From assembly GCF_000816305.1 (NCBI RefSeq), contig NZ_CP007773.1, forward strand, positions 310,001 to 374,000: a DNA stretch of 64,000 nt, written 5' to 3'. This document shows positions 1-9,427 of this stretch, piece by piece (position 1 is the first letter of the stretch; each line of letters starts with the position of its first letter). The notes under the pieces were generated by a model, which was not told the origin of the DNA, ran no database searches, and worked only from the letters and a program-made list of their open reading frames with translations. Made by a program: the position numbers and the translations under genes. Source of the DNA: Campylobacter subantarcticus LMG 24377 (lineage in GTDB: Bacteria > Campylobacterota > Campylobacteria > Campylobacterales > Campylobacteraceae).

Positions 1-1
1 T

Positions 2-928
2 TTAGTTTGTGTTTGCTATGATGAAAAACAATACATTATAAGATGTCATACTTGGAAAAAATCTCAAGCTGTTGGTACTTTTGAGAAAAGCTTTGAAGAT
101 AAGGAAAAAGCTATAGAATATGTAAAAAAATTAAGTAAAGATTTTCAAATTTATTATATATGTACTTTTTTTACTCCTATTGCTCAAGGTGTTGTACCAA
201 GTTCAAATTTTAAAAACCTTGCAAATTTCGGTGTTGATGCAAGTAGTGTTAAGTGTATTGTATTTAATAACGGCTTGTTATATGTTTCTAATCATTCTTT
301 AAGCTCATATGAACAAGATTATGAGGCTTTTGGTGGTTTGGATTTGCTTTATTCACCTTTTTCTTTGCTTTATTATTGTATGGAAAATAGGGGTTTTGAA
401 GAAAAAATCGGCCTTTATGTATATAGATACCATGATTTTGTTGCGATGTTAATTTGTAAAAATGAGATTATATTGTTTGGAAGTTATTTTAATATAGCTA
501 GTCAAAATTATGATGAAGATGATTTTTTTGATGATATTAAAGAAGAATTTAATTTACAAATTGATGATGAAAATCAAGAAGAAAACGAGCAAAATTATGA
601 TTTAAAAAGTTTAAAAGAAATGAGTCAAGAGCTTGATAAACTTGAGGAATTAGATGAAGAAAAAGAAGAACTTCCTATCGAGTCTTTAGAAAATTTTAGC
701 TCAGATATGAAAATGATAGAATACATCATTTCAAGTGTAAAAGAATTTTATCAAAACCCTTTATATGATAATAGCTTTTTAGAGGAAATTGTGATTTTTG
801 ATGAGGAAAGTTTTAGTCCAACCTCGCTTGATTATTTAGAAAGTGAGCTTTTTATAAAGCCTAAAGTAGAACTTGTAGATACTTTAAATTTGATGAATGA
901 ACTTATGGTGAAGGACTTAAAATTATGA
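2..928 (+). CDS. Partial acidic protein of unknown function, possibly a pilus/competence platform (PilM/GspL-like) component; 5' end outside window
   Basis: The frame is open from the left edge to the stop at 926-928, giving about 308 visible residues, so an internal start near 275 is not the true one. The visible part has an N-terminal beta-rich half and then a strongly acidic stretch (about residues 170-225, many D and E) before a C-terminal helical part. No catalytic motif is visible. Its stop overlaps the next start in an ATGA arrangement, so it is translationally coupled to two genes for single-pass membrane proteins. That layout is typical of PilM-PilN-PilO or GspL/M operons, which is the only reason for the suggestion. 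The function is not recognised from the sequence itself. Confidence 0.55.
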   Translation, partial: LVCVCYDEKQYIIRCHTWKKSQAVGTFEKSFEDKEKAIEYVKKLSKDFQIYYICTFFTPIAQGVVPSSNFKNLANFGVDASSVKCIVFNNGLLYVSNHSLSSYEQDYEAFGGLDLLYSPFSLLYYCMENRGFEEKIGLYVYRYHDFVAMLICKNEIILFGSYFNIASQNYDEDDFFDDIKEEFNLQIDDENQEENEQNYDLKSLKEMSQELDKLEELDEEKEELPIESLENFSSDMKMIEYIISSVKEFYQNPLYDNSFLEEIVIFDEESFSPTSLDYLESELFIKPKVELVDTLNLMNELMVKDLKL

Positions 929-1479
929 GATATAGTCTAATTAAACCTAAGATAAAACCTGTTTTTAATCTTTTCACTCGAATTTGGATATATTTTACTA
1001 GTATTAGCATTGCTTTAATTTTGGTAGTATTTATCGTGGTAATTTTTAAAAGCTATTATGCGTCTGTGCAACTTGATAATAAAAAAGAAGAATTAGCTCA
1101 AATTATCGCACAAATTAATGCCAATAAGCTTAAATACCAAGAATTAGTAAGACAAAATGATAAGGCAGAGTTGATTTTGGGGGATTTGGAGCAAGAACAA
1201 GAAAATGGTAAAAATAAAGTTTTATTAAAAAGTATTCAAAATCTTTTCACTCTAGTGCCTAAAAACATATCTTTAGATGAGGTTTTAATGGAAGATAGAT
1301 CACTTATTTTAAGAGGTATTACACCTACTAAAGAGATGTTTGCATTGTTATTAGAGGCACCATTAAGAAGTATTTTTTCTAATTCTCAAACAAGTTATTA
1401 TCAATTAGAAAATGGGTGGTATCGCTTTGTAAGTGTAAATATCACTATACCAGAGGAAATGTATGAGCAAAAACGATAA
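925..1479 (+). CDS. Single-pass inner-membrane protein with periplasmic coiled coil, PilN-like candidate
   Basis: This 184-residue protein has a short basic cytoplasmic N-terminus, one membrane segment at about residues 20-42 and a predicted coiled coil at about 52-92. The small C-terminal domain would lie in the periplasm. This topology matches PilN/GspL-type assembly-platform proteins of type IV pilus and type II secretion systems; Campylobacter uses a related Cts system for DNA uptake. The start at 925 overlaps the upstream stop (ATGA), and the end overlaps the next gene by 17 bp, so the three genes form one operon. Family membership is inferred from topology and context, not from a recognised motif. 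Confidence 0.6.
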   Translation: MRYSLIKPKIKPVFNLFTRIWIYFTSISIALILVVFIVVIFKSYYASVQLDNKKEELAQIIAQINANKLKYQELVRQNDKAELILGDLEQEQENGKNKVLLKSIQNLFTLVPKNISLDEVLMEDRSLILRGITPTKEMFALLLEAPLRSIFSNSQTSYYQLENGWYRFVSVNITIPEEMYEQKR

Positions 1480-2002
1480 GAGCTTGGAAGAAGCTGATGT
1501 ATTAAAGATATTGATTTACTCTTTTTCATTTGTTGCACTTTGTGCGATTTTGATTTTATTTTTGATTGTGCCTTTTTTGAGAGATTATAAAATCGAACAT
1601 TCCAGATTAGCTGCTCAGCAAATTCAAAATACCAAAGCATTAAATGAATTACAAGCTTTGGAAAAGCTTATTAGAGATTTTCAAAGCACAAACGCACAAA
1701 ATTTAGCTCAAATCAATGCAGAATTTTCACAAAAAGAATTATTAGAATTTATGAAAAATTACTTTGATGATGTTAAAATCAATCTCATTCCTATTAAAAA
1801 AGAGCAGGAGTATTTAAAATATCAATTTGGAGCTAATGTAAAGATAAAAAATCCTCAAGCTTTTTATTCTTTTTTAAATGACTTGCAAAAATACAAAAAT
1901 TTAATAGAAATTAGTACTCCTGTAGAATTTAAATCCGAAGAAAAACACATTAATCTTAAATTTAAGATCAAAGTGTTTTACACGCAAGCTATTCAAAAAT
2001 GA
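1463..2002 (+). CDS. Single-pass inner-membrane protein, PilO-like candidate
   Basis: This 179-residue protein has an acidic N-terminus, one membrane segment at about residues 15-38, a coiled-coil stretch at about 45-90 and a C-terminal alpha/beta domain. That is the usual PilO/GspM plan. It starts inside the preceding gene (17-bp overlap) and is the last gene of the run, ending convergently with the lipoprotein gene on the other strand (14-bp overlap). A role with the two upstream genes in a pilus-like or competence platform is inference from topology and operon position. Confidence 0.6.
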   Translation: MSKNDKSLEEADVLKILIYSFSFVALCAILILFLIVPFLRDYKIEHSRLAAQQIQNTKALNELQALEKLIRDFQSTNAQNLAQINAEFSQKELLEFMKNYFDDVKINLIPIKKEQEYLKYQFGANVKIKNPQAFYSFLNDLQKYKNLIEISTPVEFKSEEKHINLKFKIKVFYTQAIQK

Positions 2003-2786
2003 TTACTTCATTATTTTGATAAGGAGTGATTTTTTCTTCTTTTTTATTATCTTGTTTTATATCTTGAATTTCTGAGTTTTCTTGTGGTTTTGGTTCTTCT
2101 TTGATTTCTTTTATACTAGTTTTTAAACTAGATGTGATTTCTTTATAAAAAGCAACAAAAACTTTATCAATTTCTAAAGCACTAGCCGCAAGACTTTCAT
2201 TAACTTGGGTTGGAACAGCACTATATACCTCTCTAAAACTTTCTATGTTTGCTTGTCCTTTTATAGGATAATTTAAAACAATAGGATCGTTTAATTTTGC
2301 TGAGCTTGTTGTGCTTTGGAAAGTATCTTCTTGATGTAAATTATTTAAATGACTTTGAGCTTCTAAAATAATCATAAAAGAAGATTTCACACTATCACCC
2401 CCAAGGCTTGAATTTCTTATAACCTTATCTTCATATAAACTAGCATTGATAACTATATTAAAAGCATAATCAGGATTTTCATTATTTATAATATATCCTT
2501 TACTTTGAAGCAATGCTTTACTATCTTCTAAAAGTTGTTTTTTGAGTAATTCTAAGCTTTTATTGATTCTTTGATTTAGAGTAGATTGTTCAAAATATGA
2601 ACTATAAAAAGTATTTTTTATAATTTCTATATCATTGACTTTGACTTTAGGACTATTAGCATTTGTGTAGTTGTGTTCTTCAAAAGTACTTTTAAAATTC
2701 GGCATAGAAATATAATAAGTTTTTTGATTACTAGTACAAGCACTTAAAAATAAAATTATGCTAAAAAATAATAATATTTTTCTCAT
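1989..2786 (-). CDS. Outer-envelope lipoprotein, HpaA-like candidate
   Basis: The 265-residue product starts with a lipoprotein signal peptide ending in the lipobox LSAC, so Cys17 should be lipidated and the protein anchored in the envelope. The mature part has a segment (about residues 75-125) with alternating helix and strand that recalls the HpaA/neuraminyllactose-binding haemagglutinin family of epsilonproteobacteria. The C-terminal 40 residues are Lys/Glu/Gln-rich and probably disordered. In C. jejuni a lipoprotein gene likewise lies divergent from lgt, whose product would lipidate this protein. The HpaA link is a weak resemblance; lipoprotein status is secure. Confidence 0.75.
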   Translation of the reverse strand: MRKILLFFSIILFLSACTSNQKTYYISMPNFKSTFEEHNYTNANSPKVKVNDIEIIKNTFYSSYFEQSTLNQRINKSLELLKKQLLEDSKALLQSKGYIINNENPDYAFNIVINASLYEDKVIRNSSLGGDSVKSSFMIILEAQSHLNNLHQEDTFQSTTSSAKLNDPIVLNYPIKGQANIESFREVYSAVPTQVNESLAASALEIDKVFVAFYKEITSSLKTSIKEIKEEPKPQENSEIQDIKQDNKKEEKITPYQNNEVIIFE

Positions 2787-2858
2787 TTTTTCTCCTTGTG
2801 ATTTTTATAATTATAACAATTTTTTGCTATATTATATGTTTTATAATAAGGGTTTTTT

Positions 2859-3674
2859 ATGGAATTTTGGCAAAATATTTATACAAATTTTGATGTAGTA
2901 GCTTTTGGAATTTTTGGTTTAAAAGTACATTGGTATGGCATTATGTATGTGCTAGCCTTACTTATTGCTTTAATGGTTGCAAAATACTATGCGATTAAAG
3001 ACAATATGGGAATTTCTAAAGCTATGCTTGATAGCTATTTTATATGGGTAGAAATAGGAGTGATTCTAGGTGCAAGAATAGGTTATATTTTAATTTATGA
3101 TGCGCACACTTTATGGTATCTTACTCATCCTTGGCAAATTTTTAATCCCTTTTATAATGGAGAGTTTGTAGGAATTAGAGGTATGAGTTACCATGGTGCT
3201 GTTATAGGATTTTTAATAGCAACTTATATTTTTTGTAAAAAAAATAAGCAAAATTTATGGAAATATCTTGATTTAGTAGCTATTAGTGTGCCATGTGGAT
3301 ATGTTTTTGGTCGTATTGGAAATTTTTTAAACCAAGAATTATTTGGTAGAGTCACAGAAGTGCCTTGGGGTATTTATGTAGATGGGATATTGCGTCATCC
3401 ATCACAGCTTTATGAAGCCTTTTTAGAAGGTTTTGCGGTTTTTGTTATTTTGTTGTTGATAAAAAAATATAAAAAATACAATGGAGAATTGATTGTTTAT
3501 TACACGATTTTATATGCTCTAGCACGCTTTGTATGCGAGTTTTATAGAGAGCCCGATTATGGTATAGGCTTTATTGCTTTTGGTATGAGTATGGGTCAGA
3601 TATTAAGCTTATTGATGTTTCTATTAGGACTATTTATATCTTTTTATTTAAGAAATATTAAAAAAAATTTATAA
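2859..3674 (+). CDS. lgt: Prolipoprotein diacylglyceryl transferase
   Basis: Lgt transfers diacylglycerol from phosphatidylglycerol to the lipobox cysteine of prolipoproteins in the inner membrane. The 271-residue product has about seven membrane segments and the family signature [14 protein letters not shown] near residue 150. It also has the conserved [10 protein letters not shown] segment at about residues 103-113 and a late Arg/Glu motif ([12 protein letters not shown]). Length is normal for the family. It is read away from the lipoprotein gene on the other strand. The start at 2859 follows an AAGGG-like ribosome site. Confidence 0.97.
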   Translation: MEFWQNIYTNFDVVAFGIFGLKVHWYGIMYVLALLIALMVAKYYAIKDNMGISKAMLDSYFIWVEIGVILGARIGYILIYDAHTLWYLTHPWQIFNPFYNGEFVGIRGMSYHGAVIGFLIATYIFCKKNKQNLWKYLDLVAISVPCGYVFGRIGNFLNQELFGRVTEVPWGIYVDGILRHPSQLYEAFLEGFAVFVILLLIKKYKKYNGELIVYYTILYALARFVCEFYREPDYGIGFIAFGMSMGQILSLLMFLLGLFISFYLRNIKKNL

Positions 3675-3703
3675 ATTTTTATTTATTTTAAGAATAAAAG
3701 TTC

Positions 3704-3709
3704 TATAAT
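3704..3709 (+). promoter_or_regulatory. Sigma-70-type -10 box for the frd operon
   Basis: A TATAAT hexamer lies about 43 bp before the frdC start, preceded by an A/T-rich periodic stretch rather than a clear -35, as is usual in Campylobacter. An AAGGAG ribosome site follows at about 3738-3743. The gap between lgt and frdC is only 77 bp, so this is the likely promoter of frdCAB and possibly the two GTPase genes behind it. Confidence 0.55.
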
Positions 3710-3751
3710 TGCTCCGATATTAAAACTTATCAACTTTTAAAAGGAGTAAAT

Positions 3752-4531
3752 ATGAGCCAACTCATTGAAGGCTTTTTAGGCAAGAGTATTGATGGTAAAA
3801 AAAGTAAAATACCAGCAAAACTTGACTATATTCAAAGTGCAACAGGCTTGATCTTAGGCTTGTTTATGTGGGCACATATGTTTTTCGTTTCTACTATTTT
3901 GGTTAGTGATGATTTTTTTGATTCAGTAGTTCACTTTTTAGAGCTAAAATTTATCATTGATAGCCCTATGATGAGCTACATCACTTCTTTCTTAGCTGCC
4001 TGTGTTTTGGTGATTTTCTTTGTACATGCTGGCCTTGCAATGAGAAAATTCCCTATTAATTTCAGACAATACCAACTTTGTAGAACGCACTTAAAATATA
4101 TGAATCATGGTGATTCTTCTTTATGGTGGGTTCAAGCTGCAACTGGTTTTGTAATGTTTTTCTTAGGTTCTGCACACTTAATTTTTATCATTACTAATGC
4201 AGATAAAATCAGTGCTGATATGTCAGGCGATAGAGTAGTGAGCCATTTTATGTGGTTATTTTATATTGCCTTATTAATCTGTGTTGAGTTGCATGGAAGT
4301 ATTGGTTTATATAGATTATGTGTAAAATGGGGTTGGTTTGAAGGTAAAGATGCAAAAGAAAGTCGTAAAAAACTTAAAAAAGCAAAATGGTTTATTAGTA
4401 TTTTCTTCTTAGTTTTAGGTGTATTAAGCTTAGCTGCTTTTGCAAAAATAGGCTTTAATAATTACCAAAACAATTCTGTAGCACAAATAGTAAAAACTTA
4501 TGATGGAGCTAAATATGAACATACAATATAG
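3752..4531 (+). CDS. frdC: Fumarate reductase cytochrome b subunit
   Basis: FrdC anchors the menaquinol:fumarate reductase in the inner membrane and carries two b haems. The 259-residue product has five membrane segments. Histidines at about residues 42, 92, 142 and 181 correspond to the four haem ligands of the Wolinella type enzyme. The order frdC-frdA-frdB is the epsilonproteobacterial one. It ends 17 bp inside frdA. In these microaerophiles the complex supports anaerobic respiration on fumarate, and in C. jejuni it also provides succinate dehydrogenase activity. Confidence 0.97.
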   Translation: MSQLIEGFLGKSIDGKKSKIPAKLDYIQSATGLILGLFMWAHMFFVSTILVSDDFFDSVVHFLELKFIIDSPMMSYITSFLAACVLVIFFVHAGLAMRKFPINFRQYQLCRTHLKYMNHGDSSLWWVQAATGFVMFFLGSAHLIFIITNADKISADMSGDRVVSHFMWLFYIALLICVELHGSIGLYRLCVKWGWFEGKDAKESRKKLKKAKWFISIFFLVLGVLSLAAFAKIGFNNYQNNSVAQIVKTYDGAKYEHTI

Positions 4532-6506
4532 TGATGCTTTAGTTATTGGTGGTGGTCTTGCTGGACTTAGAGCAGCAATTGAAGTTGCAAAAAGTGGTCA
4601 AAGTGTAACTTTGTTAAGTATTTGTCCGGTTAAAAGATCTCACTCAGCTGCTGTGCAAGGTGGTATGCAAGCAAGTTTAGGAAATAGTGTTAAGGGTGAG
4701 GGAGATAATGAAGATGTGCATTTTGCTGATACAGTAAAAGGGTCAGATTGGGGTTGTGATCAAGAAGTCGCAAGAATGTTTGCACAAACTGCTCCAAAAG
4801 CTGTGCGTGAGCTTGCTGCTTGGGGTGTGCCTTGGACTAGAGTTACAAAAGGACCTAGAACTGTTGTTATTAATGCTCAAAAAACTACTATTGAAGAAAA
4901 GGAAGAAGCACATGGTTTAATCAATGCAAGAGACTTTGGTGGCACTAAAAAATGGAGAACATGTTATATCGCTGATGCAACAGGGCATTGTATGTTATAT
5001 GGTGTGGCAAATGAAGCGATTAAACATCAAGTTAAAATCATTGATAGAATGGAAGCAGTAAGATTAATTCATGATGGTAAAAAATGTTTAGGAGCTATTG
5101 CTAGAGATTTAACCAATGGAGAATTAATTGCTTATGTTGCTAGAGGAACTATGATTGCAACAGGTGGTTATGGTAGAATTTATAAACAAACTACAAATGC
5201 TGTTATTTGTGAAGGTACAGGAGCTGCTATTGCTTTAGAAACTGGACTTTGCAGACTTTCAAATATGGAAGCAGTGCAATTTCACCCAACTCCAATTGTA
5301 CCAAGTGGTATCTTACTAACTGAAGGTTGTAGGGGTGATGGTGGTATCTTAAGAGATGTCGATGGTTATCGTTTCATGCCTGATTATGAACCTGAGAAGA
5401 AAGAACTTGCAAGTAGGGATGTTGTAAGTCGTAGAATGATGGAACATATTAGAAAAGGAAAAGGTGTAAAAAGCCCTTATGGAGATCATTTATGGCTTGA
5501 TATTTCTATCCTTGGTCGTGCCCATGTTGAAAAAAATCTTCGTGATGTTCAAGATATTTGCAAGACATTTAACGGCATTGATCCTGCTGATGAAGGACCG
5601 AAAGGTTGGGCGCCAGTTTTACCTATGCAACATTACTCAATGGGTGGTATTAGAACTAAACCAACCGGTGAAAGTCAATGGCTAAATGGTCTTTTTGCAT
5701 GTGGTGAAGCAGCATGCTGGGATATGCATGGATTTAACCGCTTGGGCGGAAATTCATGTTCAGAAACTGTTGTTGCAGGTATGATCGTAGGGGATTATTT
5801 TGCACAATATTGTAAAGAAAATGGTAATGATATTGATACAAATATCGTTAAGTCTTTCCTTTCTAAAGAGTATGATTACTTAAAATCTCTTGTAAGTAAA
5901 GAAGGAAAACATGATGTGTTTGAAATCAAAAATAGAATGAAAGATATTATGTGGGAAAAAGTAGCTATCTTTAGAACAGGTCAAGGTCTTGAAGAGGCGA
6001 TTAAAGAGCTTGAAGAATTGTATCAAAAATCACTTGATCTAAAAGTACATGATAAAGAATTAAAATGTGCAAATCCAGAGCTTGAAGAAGCTTACAGGGT
6101 TCCAAGAATGCTAAAAATTGCTTTATGTGTTGCTTATGGTGCGCTTTTAAGAACAGAAAGCCGTGGGGCTCATTATAGAGAAGATTATCCAAAAAGAGAT
6201 GACTTAAATTGGATGAAAAGAACAAATACTTACTGGGTAGAAGGTGAAAGTATGCCTAGAGTTGAGTATGAAGATCTTGATATTATGAAAATGGAAATCC
6301 CACCTGCATTTAGAGGTTATGGTGCTAAAGGAAATATCATTGAAAACCCATTAAGTGAAAAACGCCAAGCTGAAGTTGATGCGATCCGTGAAAAAATGGA
6401 AGCAGAAGGCAAAGGTAGATATGAAATTCAACATGCTTTAATGCCTTATGAATTACAAGCTAAATTCAAAGCACCAAATCAAAGAATAGGAGTTGATTAT
6501 GAGTAG
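4515..6506 (+). CDS. frdA: Fumarate reductase flavoprotein subunit
   Basis: FrdA reduces fumarate to succinate at a covalently bound FAD. The product begins with a dinucleotide-binding motif GGGLAGL near residue 12. His43 in [10 protein letters not shown] is the FAD attachment residue. The active-site segment QFHPTP and the late [10 protein letters not shown] motif are present. I chose the ATG at 4515 (663 residues) because a GGAG ribosome site lies just before it and the protein then aligns with Wolinella FrdA from its first residues. An in-frame ATG at 4500 lacks this spacing. It overlaps frdC by 17 bp and frdB by 8 bp. Confidence 0.97.
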   Translation: MNIQYSDALVIGGGLAGLRAAIEVAKSGQSVTLLSICPVKRSHSAAVQGGMQASLGNSVKGEGDNEDVHFADTVKGSDWGCDQEVARMFAQTAPKAVRELAAWGVPWTRVTKGPRTVVINAQKTTIEEKEEAHGLINARDFGGTKKWRTCYIADATGHCMLYGVANEAIKHQVKIIDRMEAVRLIHDGKKCLGAIARDLTNGELIAYVARGTMIATGGYGRIYKQTTNAVICEGTGAAIALETGLCRLSNMEAVQFHPTPIVPSGILLTEGCRGDGGILRDVDGYRFMPDYEPEKKELASRDVVSRRMMEHIRKGKGVKSPYGDHLWLDISILGRAHVEKNLRDVQDICKTFNGIDPADEGPKGWAPVLPMQHYSMGGIRTKPTGESQWLNGLFACGEAACWDMHGFNRLGGNSCSETVVAGMIVGDYFAQYCKENGNDIDTNIVKSFLSKEYDYLKSLVSKEGKHDVFEIKNRMKDIMWEKVAIFRTGQGLEEAIKELEELYQKSLDLKVHDKELKCANPELEEAYRVPRMLKIALCVAYGALLRTESRGAHYREDYPKRDDLNWMKRTNTYWVEGESMPRVEYEDLDIMKMEIPPAFRGYGAKGNIIENPLSEKRQAEVDAIREKMEAEGKGRYEIQHALMPYELQAKFKAPNQRIGVDYE

Positions 6507-7224
6507 AAAATTAACAATAAGAGCATTTAAATATAATCCATTAAGTAAAATTTCTAAGCCCCATTTTGTTACTTATGAGCTTGAAGAAACTCCATTTATG
6601 ACGATTTTTGTGTGTTTGACTCAAATTAGAGAAAAAATGGATGCAGATTTGAGTTTTGACTTTGTATGTAGAGCAGGGATTTGTGGAAGCTGTGCTATGA
6701 TGATCAATGGCAAGCCAAAACTTGCTTGTAAAACATTAACAAAAGACTATCCAGATGGCGTTATAGAGCTCATGCCTTTACCTGCATTTAGACACATAAA
6801 AGATTTAAGTGTTAATACAGGTGAGTGGTTTGATAGTATGTGTAAACGCGTTGAAAGCTGGGTGCATAATGAAAAGGAAACAGATATTTCTAAACTTGAA
6901 GAGCGTATTGAGCCAGAAGTTGCTGATGAGACTTTTGAACTTGATCGTTGTATAGAGTGTGGAATTTGTGTTGCTTCTTGTGCGACCAAGTTAATGAGAC
7001 CTGACTTTATCGCAGCTACTGGACTTTTAAGAACAGCTAGATATTTACAAGATCCACATGATCATAGAACTATAGAAGATTTTTATGAATTAGTGGGTGA
7101 TGATGATGGTGTATTTGGATGTATGTCTTTACTTGCATGTGAAGATAATTGTCCAAAAGAACTGCCTTTACAAAGTAAAATTGCTTATATGAGAAGACAG
7201 CTTGTCGCTCAAAGAAACAAATAA
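6499..7224 (+). CDS. frdB: Fumarate reductase iron-sulfur subunit
   Basis: FrdB carries electrons from the haem b subunit to FrdA through three iron-sulfur clusters. The 241-residue product has the [2Fe-2S] motif CRAGICGSC at about residues 55-63 with a later Cys. It also has two C-terminal cluster motifs, [11 protein letters not shown] and [12 protein letters not shown]. The ATG at 6499 is preferred over the in-frame TTG at 6493 because it sits seven bases behind an AGGAG ribosome site and overlaps the frdA end. Its own end overlaps the next gene by 23 bp. Confidence 0.97.
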   Translation: MSRKLTIRAFKYNPLSKISKPHFVTYELEETPFMTIFVCLTQIREKMDADLSFDFVCRAGICGSCAMMINGKPKLACKTLTKDYPDGVIELMPLPAFRHIKDLSVNTGEWFDSMCKRVESWVHNEKETDISKLEERIEPEVADETFELDRCIECGICVASCATKLMRPDFIAATGLLRTARYLQDPHDHRTIEDFYELVGDDDGVFGCMSLLACEDNCPKELPLQSKIAYMRRQLVAQRNK

Positions 7225-9427
7225 TCCTAGCCCCCAAGAAAAAGGGGCTCTTAAAACCTTACTAAAACAAATTTGGCAAAATCATAGTGTTTATCTTGAC
7301 ATAAATACACTTTTTGATGAAAGTTTAATTGACGCTCAAAAAGCAGCAATTATTTTAAGTACTAATCTTGATAATTATGAAAGATTTAGCGCTTTGAATG
7401 AATTTAAAAATTTGATGAAAAGTTTAAATTTACGCTTAGATCTTTATGGTATACAGTATGCACAGGTTTGTTTTATTAATGCTTTAAATTTGGGAATTTT
7501 AGACAAAAATGAGCTTTTAAAAGCCTTAGAAAAACTTCAAAAAATCACCAATAATGCCCTGATATATGCTTTTGTATCTAAGCAAAAGATTATTCAAAAA
7601 GATTATAAACAAGAATTTCAAAACTCACATCAAACATTAGATTTGATTAATCAAAACTTGCAAGAACTTTGTGAAGATGAAAAAGCTCAAAAACTCTTAC
7701 AAGAAGCTTTGGTTAAATTTAGTAATATTGATTTTTCCATTGCGGTAACAGGTGTGGTAAATGCAGGTAAATCAAGTATGCTAAATGTACTTTTAAAAAA
7801 AGATTTTTTAGGAGTATCAAATGTACCTGAAACTGCAAATTTAAGTGTTTTAAAATATGGTCAAGAATATAAGGCTAAGATATATTTTTGGAATGAAGAA
7901 GAATGGCAAGATATTTTAAAAAGCTCCAAAGATAATCAAGATATGCAAGATTTTATAAAGCAATTAGAGCAAAATTTTAATCTAAATGAGTATATTAAAA
8001 AAGAAAATAAAAATATAGAAATAAATTTTGATGAATTAAAAAATTACACTAGTGCAAAAAACAAAATCTCAGCACTTATTAAAAAAATAGAGCTTTTTGC
8101 ATCGCTTGATTTTTTAAAAGATAATGTTTGCATAGTTGATACTCCAGGGCTTGATGATGTGATTATCCAAAGAGAGCTTTTAACAAAAGCATATATAAAA
8201 AAGGCTGATTTTTTAATTCATCTTATGAATATTTCTCAAAGTCTTAGTCAAAAAGATTGTGATTTTATTGTAGAATGCTTGCTAACTTCAAGGGTCAGTA
8301 AACTTTTGATTGTACTTACCAAGACTGACTTGCTTAGTCAAAAAGACTTGCAAGAAGTAATTAGCTATACTAAAAATAAACTCAAAGAAAATTTAGCACA
8401 AAAGCAGTTGAGCCAAGAATTATTAGATAATGTAGATTTTGTGTGTATTTCTTCAAAACTAGCTAATGATTTTTATCAAAAAAGAGGTGGAAATTTAGAA
8501 CAAAGTAATATTTTGGCACTAGAAGAACTTATAGTTAAAAGCTTATATGATAAAAATAAAATCGCCCTAAATGCTTATAAAAAAGAATTATTATTACATT
8601 TGGAAAAAATAGAAGAAAAAATTAAATTTTCTAATAAAATGCTAAATTATGAAAGCTTTGAATTTAATAAGCAAAATCAAGCTATTGTCAATGATTTTAA
8701 AGCAAAAAAAGAAAAATTAATGCAAGTAAAAGCAGAACTAAGCGCTATTTTTAATACAAAAGATGAAAATACTCAAGAAATTTTAACGCTTTTGCATTTG
8801 CTAGCTAAGAAATTAAAAGAAAAACTCATAGATGAACTAAAATATAATCAAAATAATAAAATCAAAAACAACACTCAAAGATTAAACACCATTATCGATA
8901 CGACTTTAAAAGATGGAATTTTTGATCTTTTAAGAGAATTAAAACAGCAAAGTGAGTATAAGATCAATGCGCTTAAAAATACACTAAGTGTGAAATATGA
9001 TTTTTTAAAAGCTATTTTAGAGCAAAATTGTGATGATTTTAAAAGTAAGGTTGAAACAAAAATAGAAAGCATTTTTACCAATGATCTTTTTATGGCATTA
9101 AAAGCAGGGCTTTTAAAAAATTTAGAATTTACTCAAGATATTTATAAACTAGAAAGTTCTTTAGAAAATCAGATTTTAGAAAAATTACAAACACTTAATA
9201 TAGGAAAAATTGCTCTAGATTTAAAAAATAATCAAGAATTTTTTACTAATTTAGAGTTTAGTTTGAATTTATATGAAAAAGAGCAAGAAGAACAAATCAA
9301 AGACTTAAAAGACTTGATTTTGCAAATAGAGCAAAATGAGCAAAATTCCAAAGAGCTTTTAGAAAAAAATAAAACAAAATTACAAAGTTTAAAGACTATA
9401 AAAATGGAGCTTTTAAATGCAAAATGA
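7202..9427 (+). CDS. Dynamin-like GTPase, first of a pair (DLP1-type)
   Basis: The 741-residue product has a dynamin-type GTPase domain with P-loop GVVNAGKS at residues 184-191, switch motif DTPGLDD near 313 and TKTD near 378. A long helical stalk with strong coiled-coil character follows. This matches the C. jejuni Cj0411/Cj0412 pair, reported to assemble together and tether membranes. The start is probably the TTG at 7202, inside frdB; the next Met is about 70 residues in, too close to conserved sequence. The gene is coupled to frdB by overlap and to its partner by an 11-bp overlap. Confidence 0.9.
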   Translation: MSLKETNNPSPQEKGALKTLLKQIWQNHSVYLDINTLFDESLIDAQKAAIILSTNLDNYERFSALNEFKNLMKSLNLRLDLYGIQYAQVCFINALNLGILDKNELLKALEKLQKITNNALIYAFVSKQKIIQKDYKQEFQNSHQTLDLINQNLQELCEDEKAQKLLQEALVKFSNIDFSIAVTGVVNAGKSSMLNVLLKKDFLGVSNVPETANLSVLKYGQEYKAKIYFWNEEEWQDILKSSKDNQDMQDFIKQLEQNFNLNEYIKKENKNIEINFDELKNYTSAKNKISALIKKIELFASLDFLKDNVCIVDTPGLDDVIIQRELLTKAYIKKADFLIHLMNISQSLSQKDCDFIVECLLTSRVSKLLIVLTKTDLLSQKDLQEVISYTKNKLKENLAQKQLSQELLDNVDFVCISSKLANDFYQKRGGNLEQSNILALEELIVKSLYDKNKIALNAYKKELLLHLEKIEEKIKFSNKMLNYESFEFNKQNQAIVNDFKAKKEKLMQVKAELSAIFNTKDENTQEILTLLHLLAKKLKEKLIDELKYNQNNKIKNNTQRLNTIIDTTLKDGIFDLLRELKQQSEYKINALKNTLSVKYDFLKAILEQNCDDFKSKVETKIESIFTNDLFMALKAGLLKNLEFTQDIYKLESSLENQILEKLQTLNIGKIALDLKNNQEFFTNLEFSLNLYEKEQEEQIKDLKDLILQIEQNEQNSKELLEKNKTKLQSLKTIKMELLNAK

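Noticed and set aside
275-928. Gene starting at 275
   Set aside because: The frame is open to the left edge of the window and no ribosome site precedes 275, so the gene begins outside.
4500-4514. Upstream ATG codons as the frdA start
   Set aside because: The ATG at 4515 has the better ribosome site and matches the usual FrdA N-terminus.
5479-5685. Reading frames inside frdA, fdhA, purA and other long genes on either strand
   Set aside because: They lie within strongly supported genes in another frame, lack ribosome sites and resemble no family; they are shadows.
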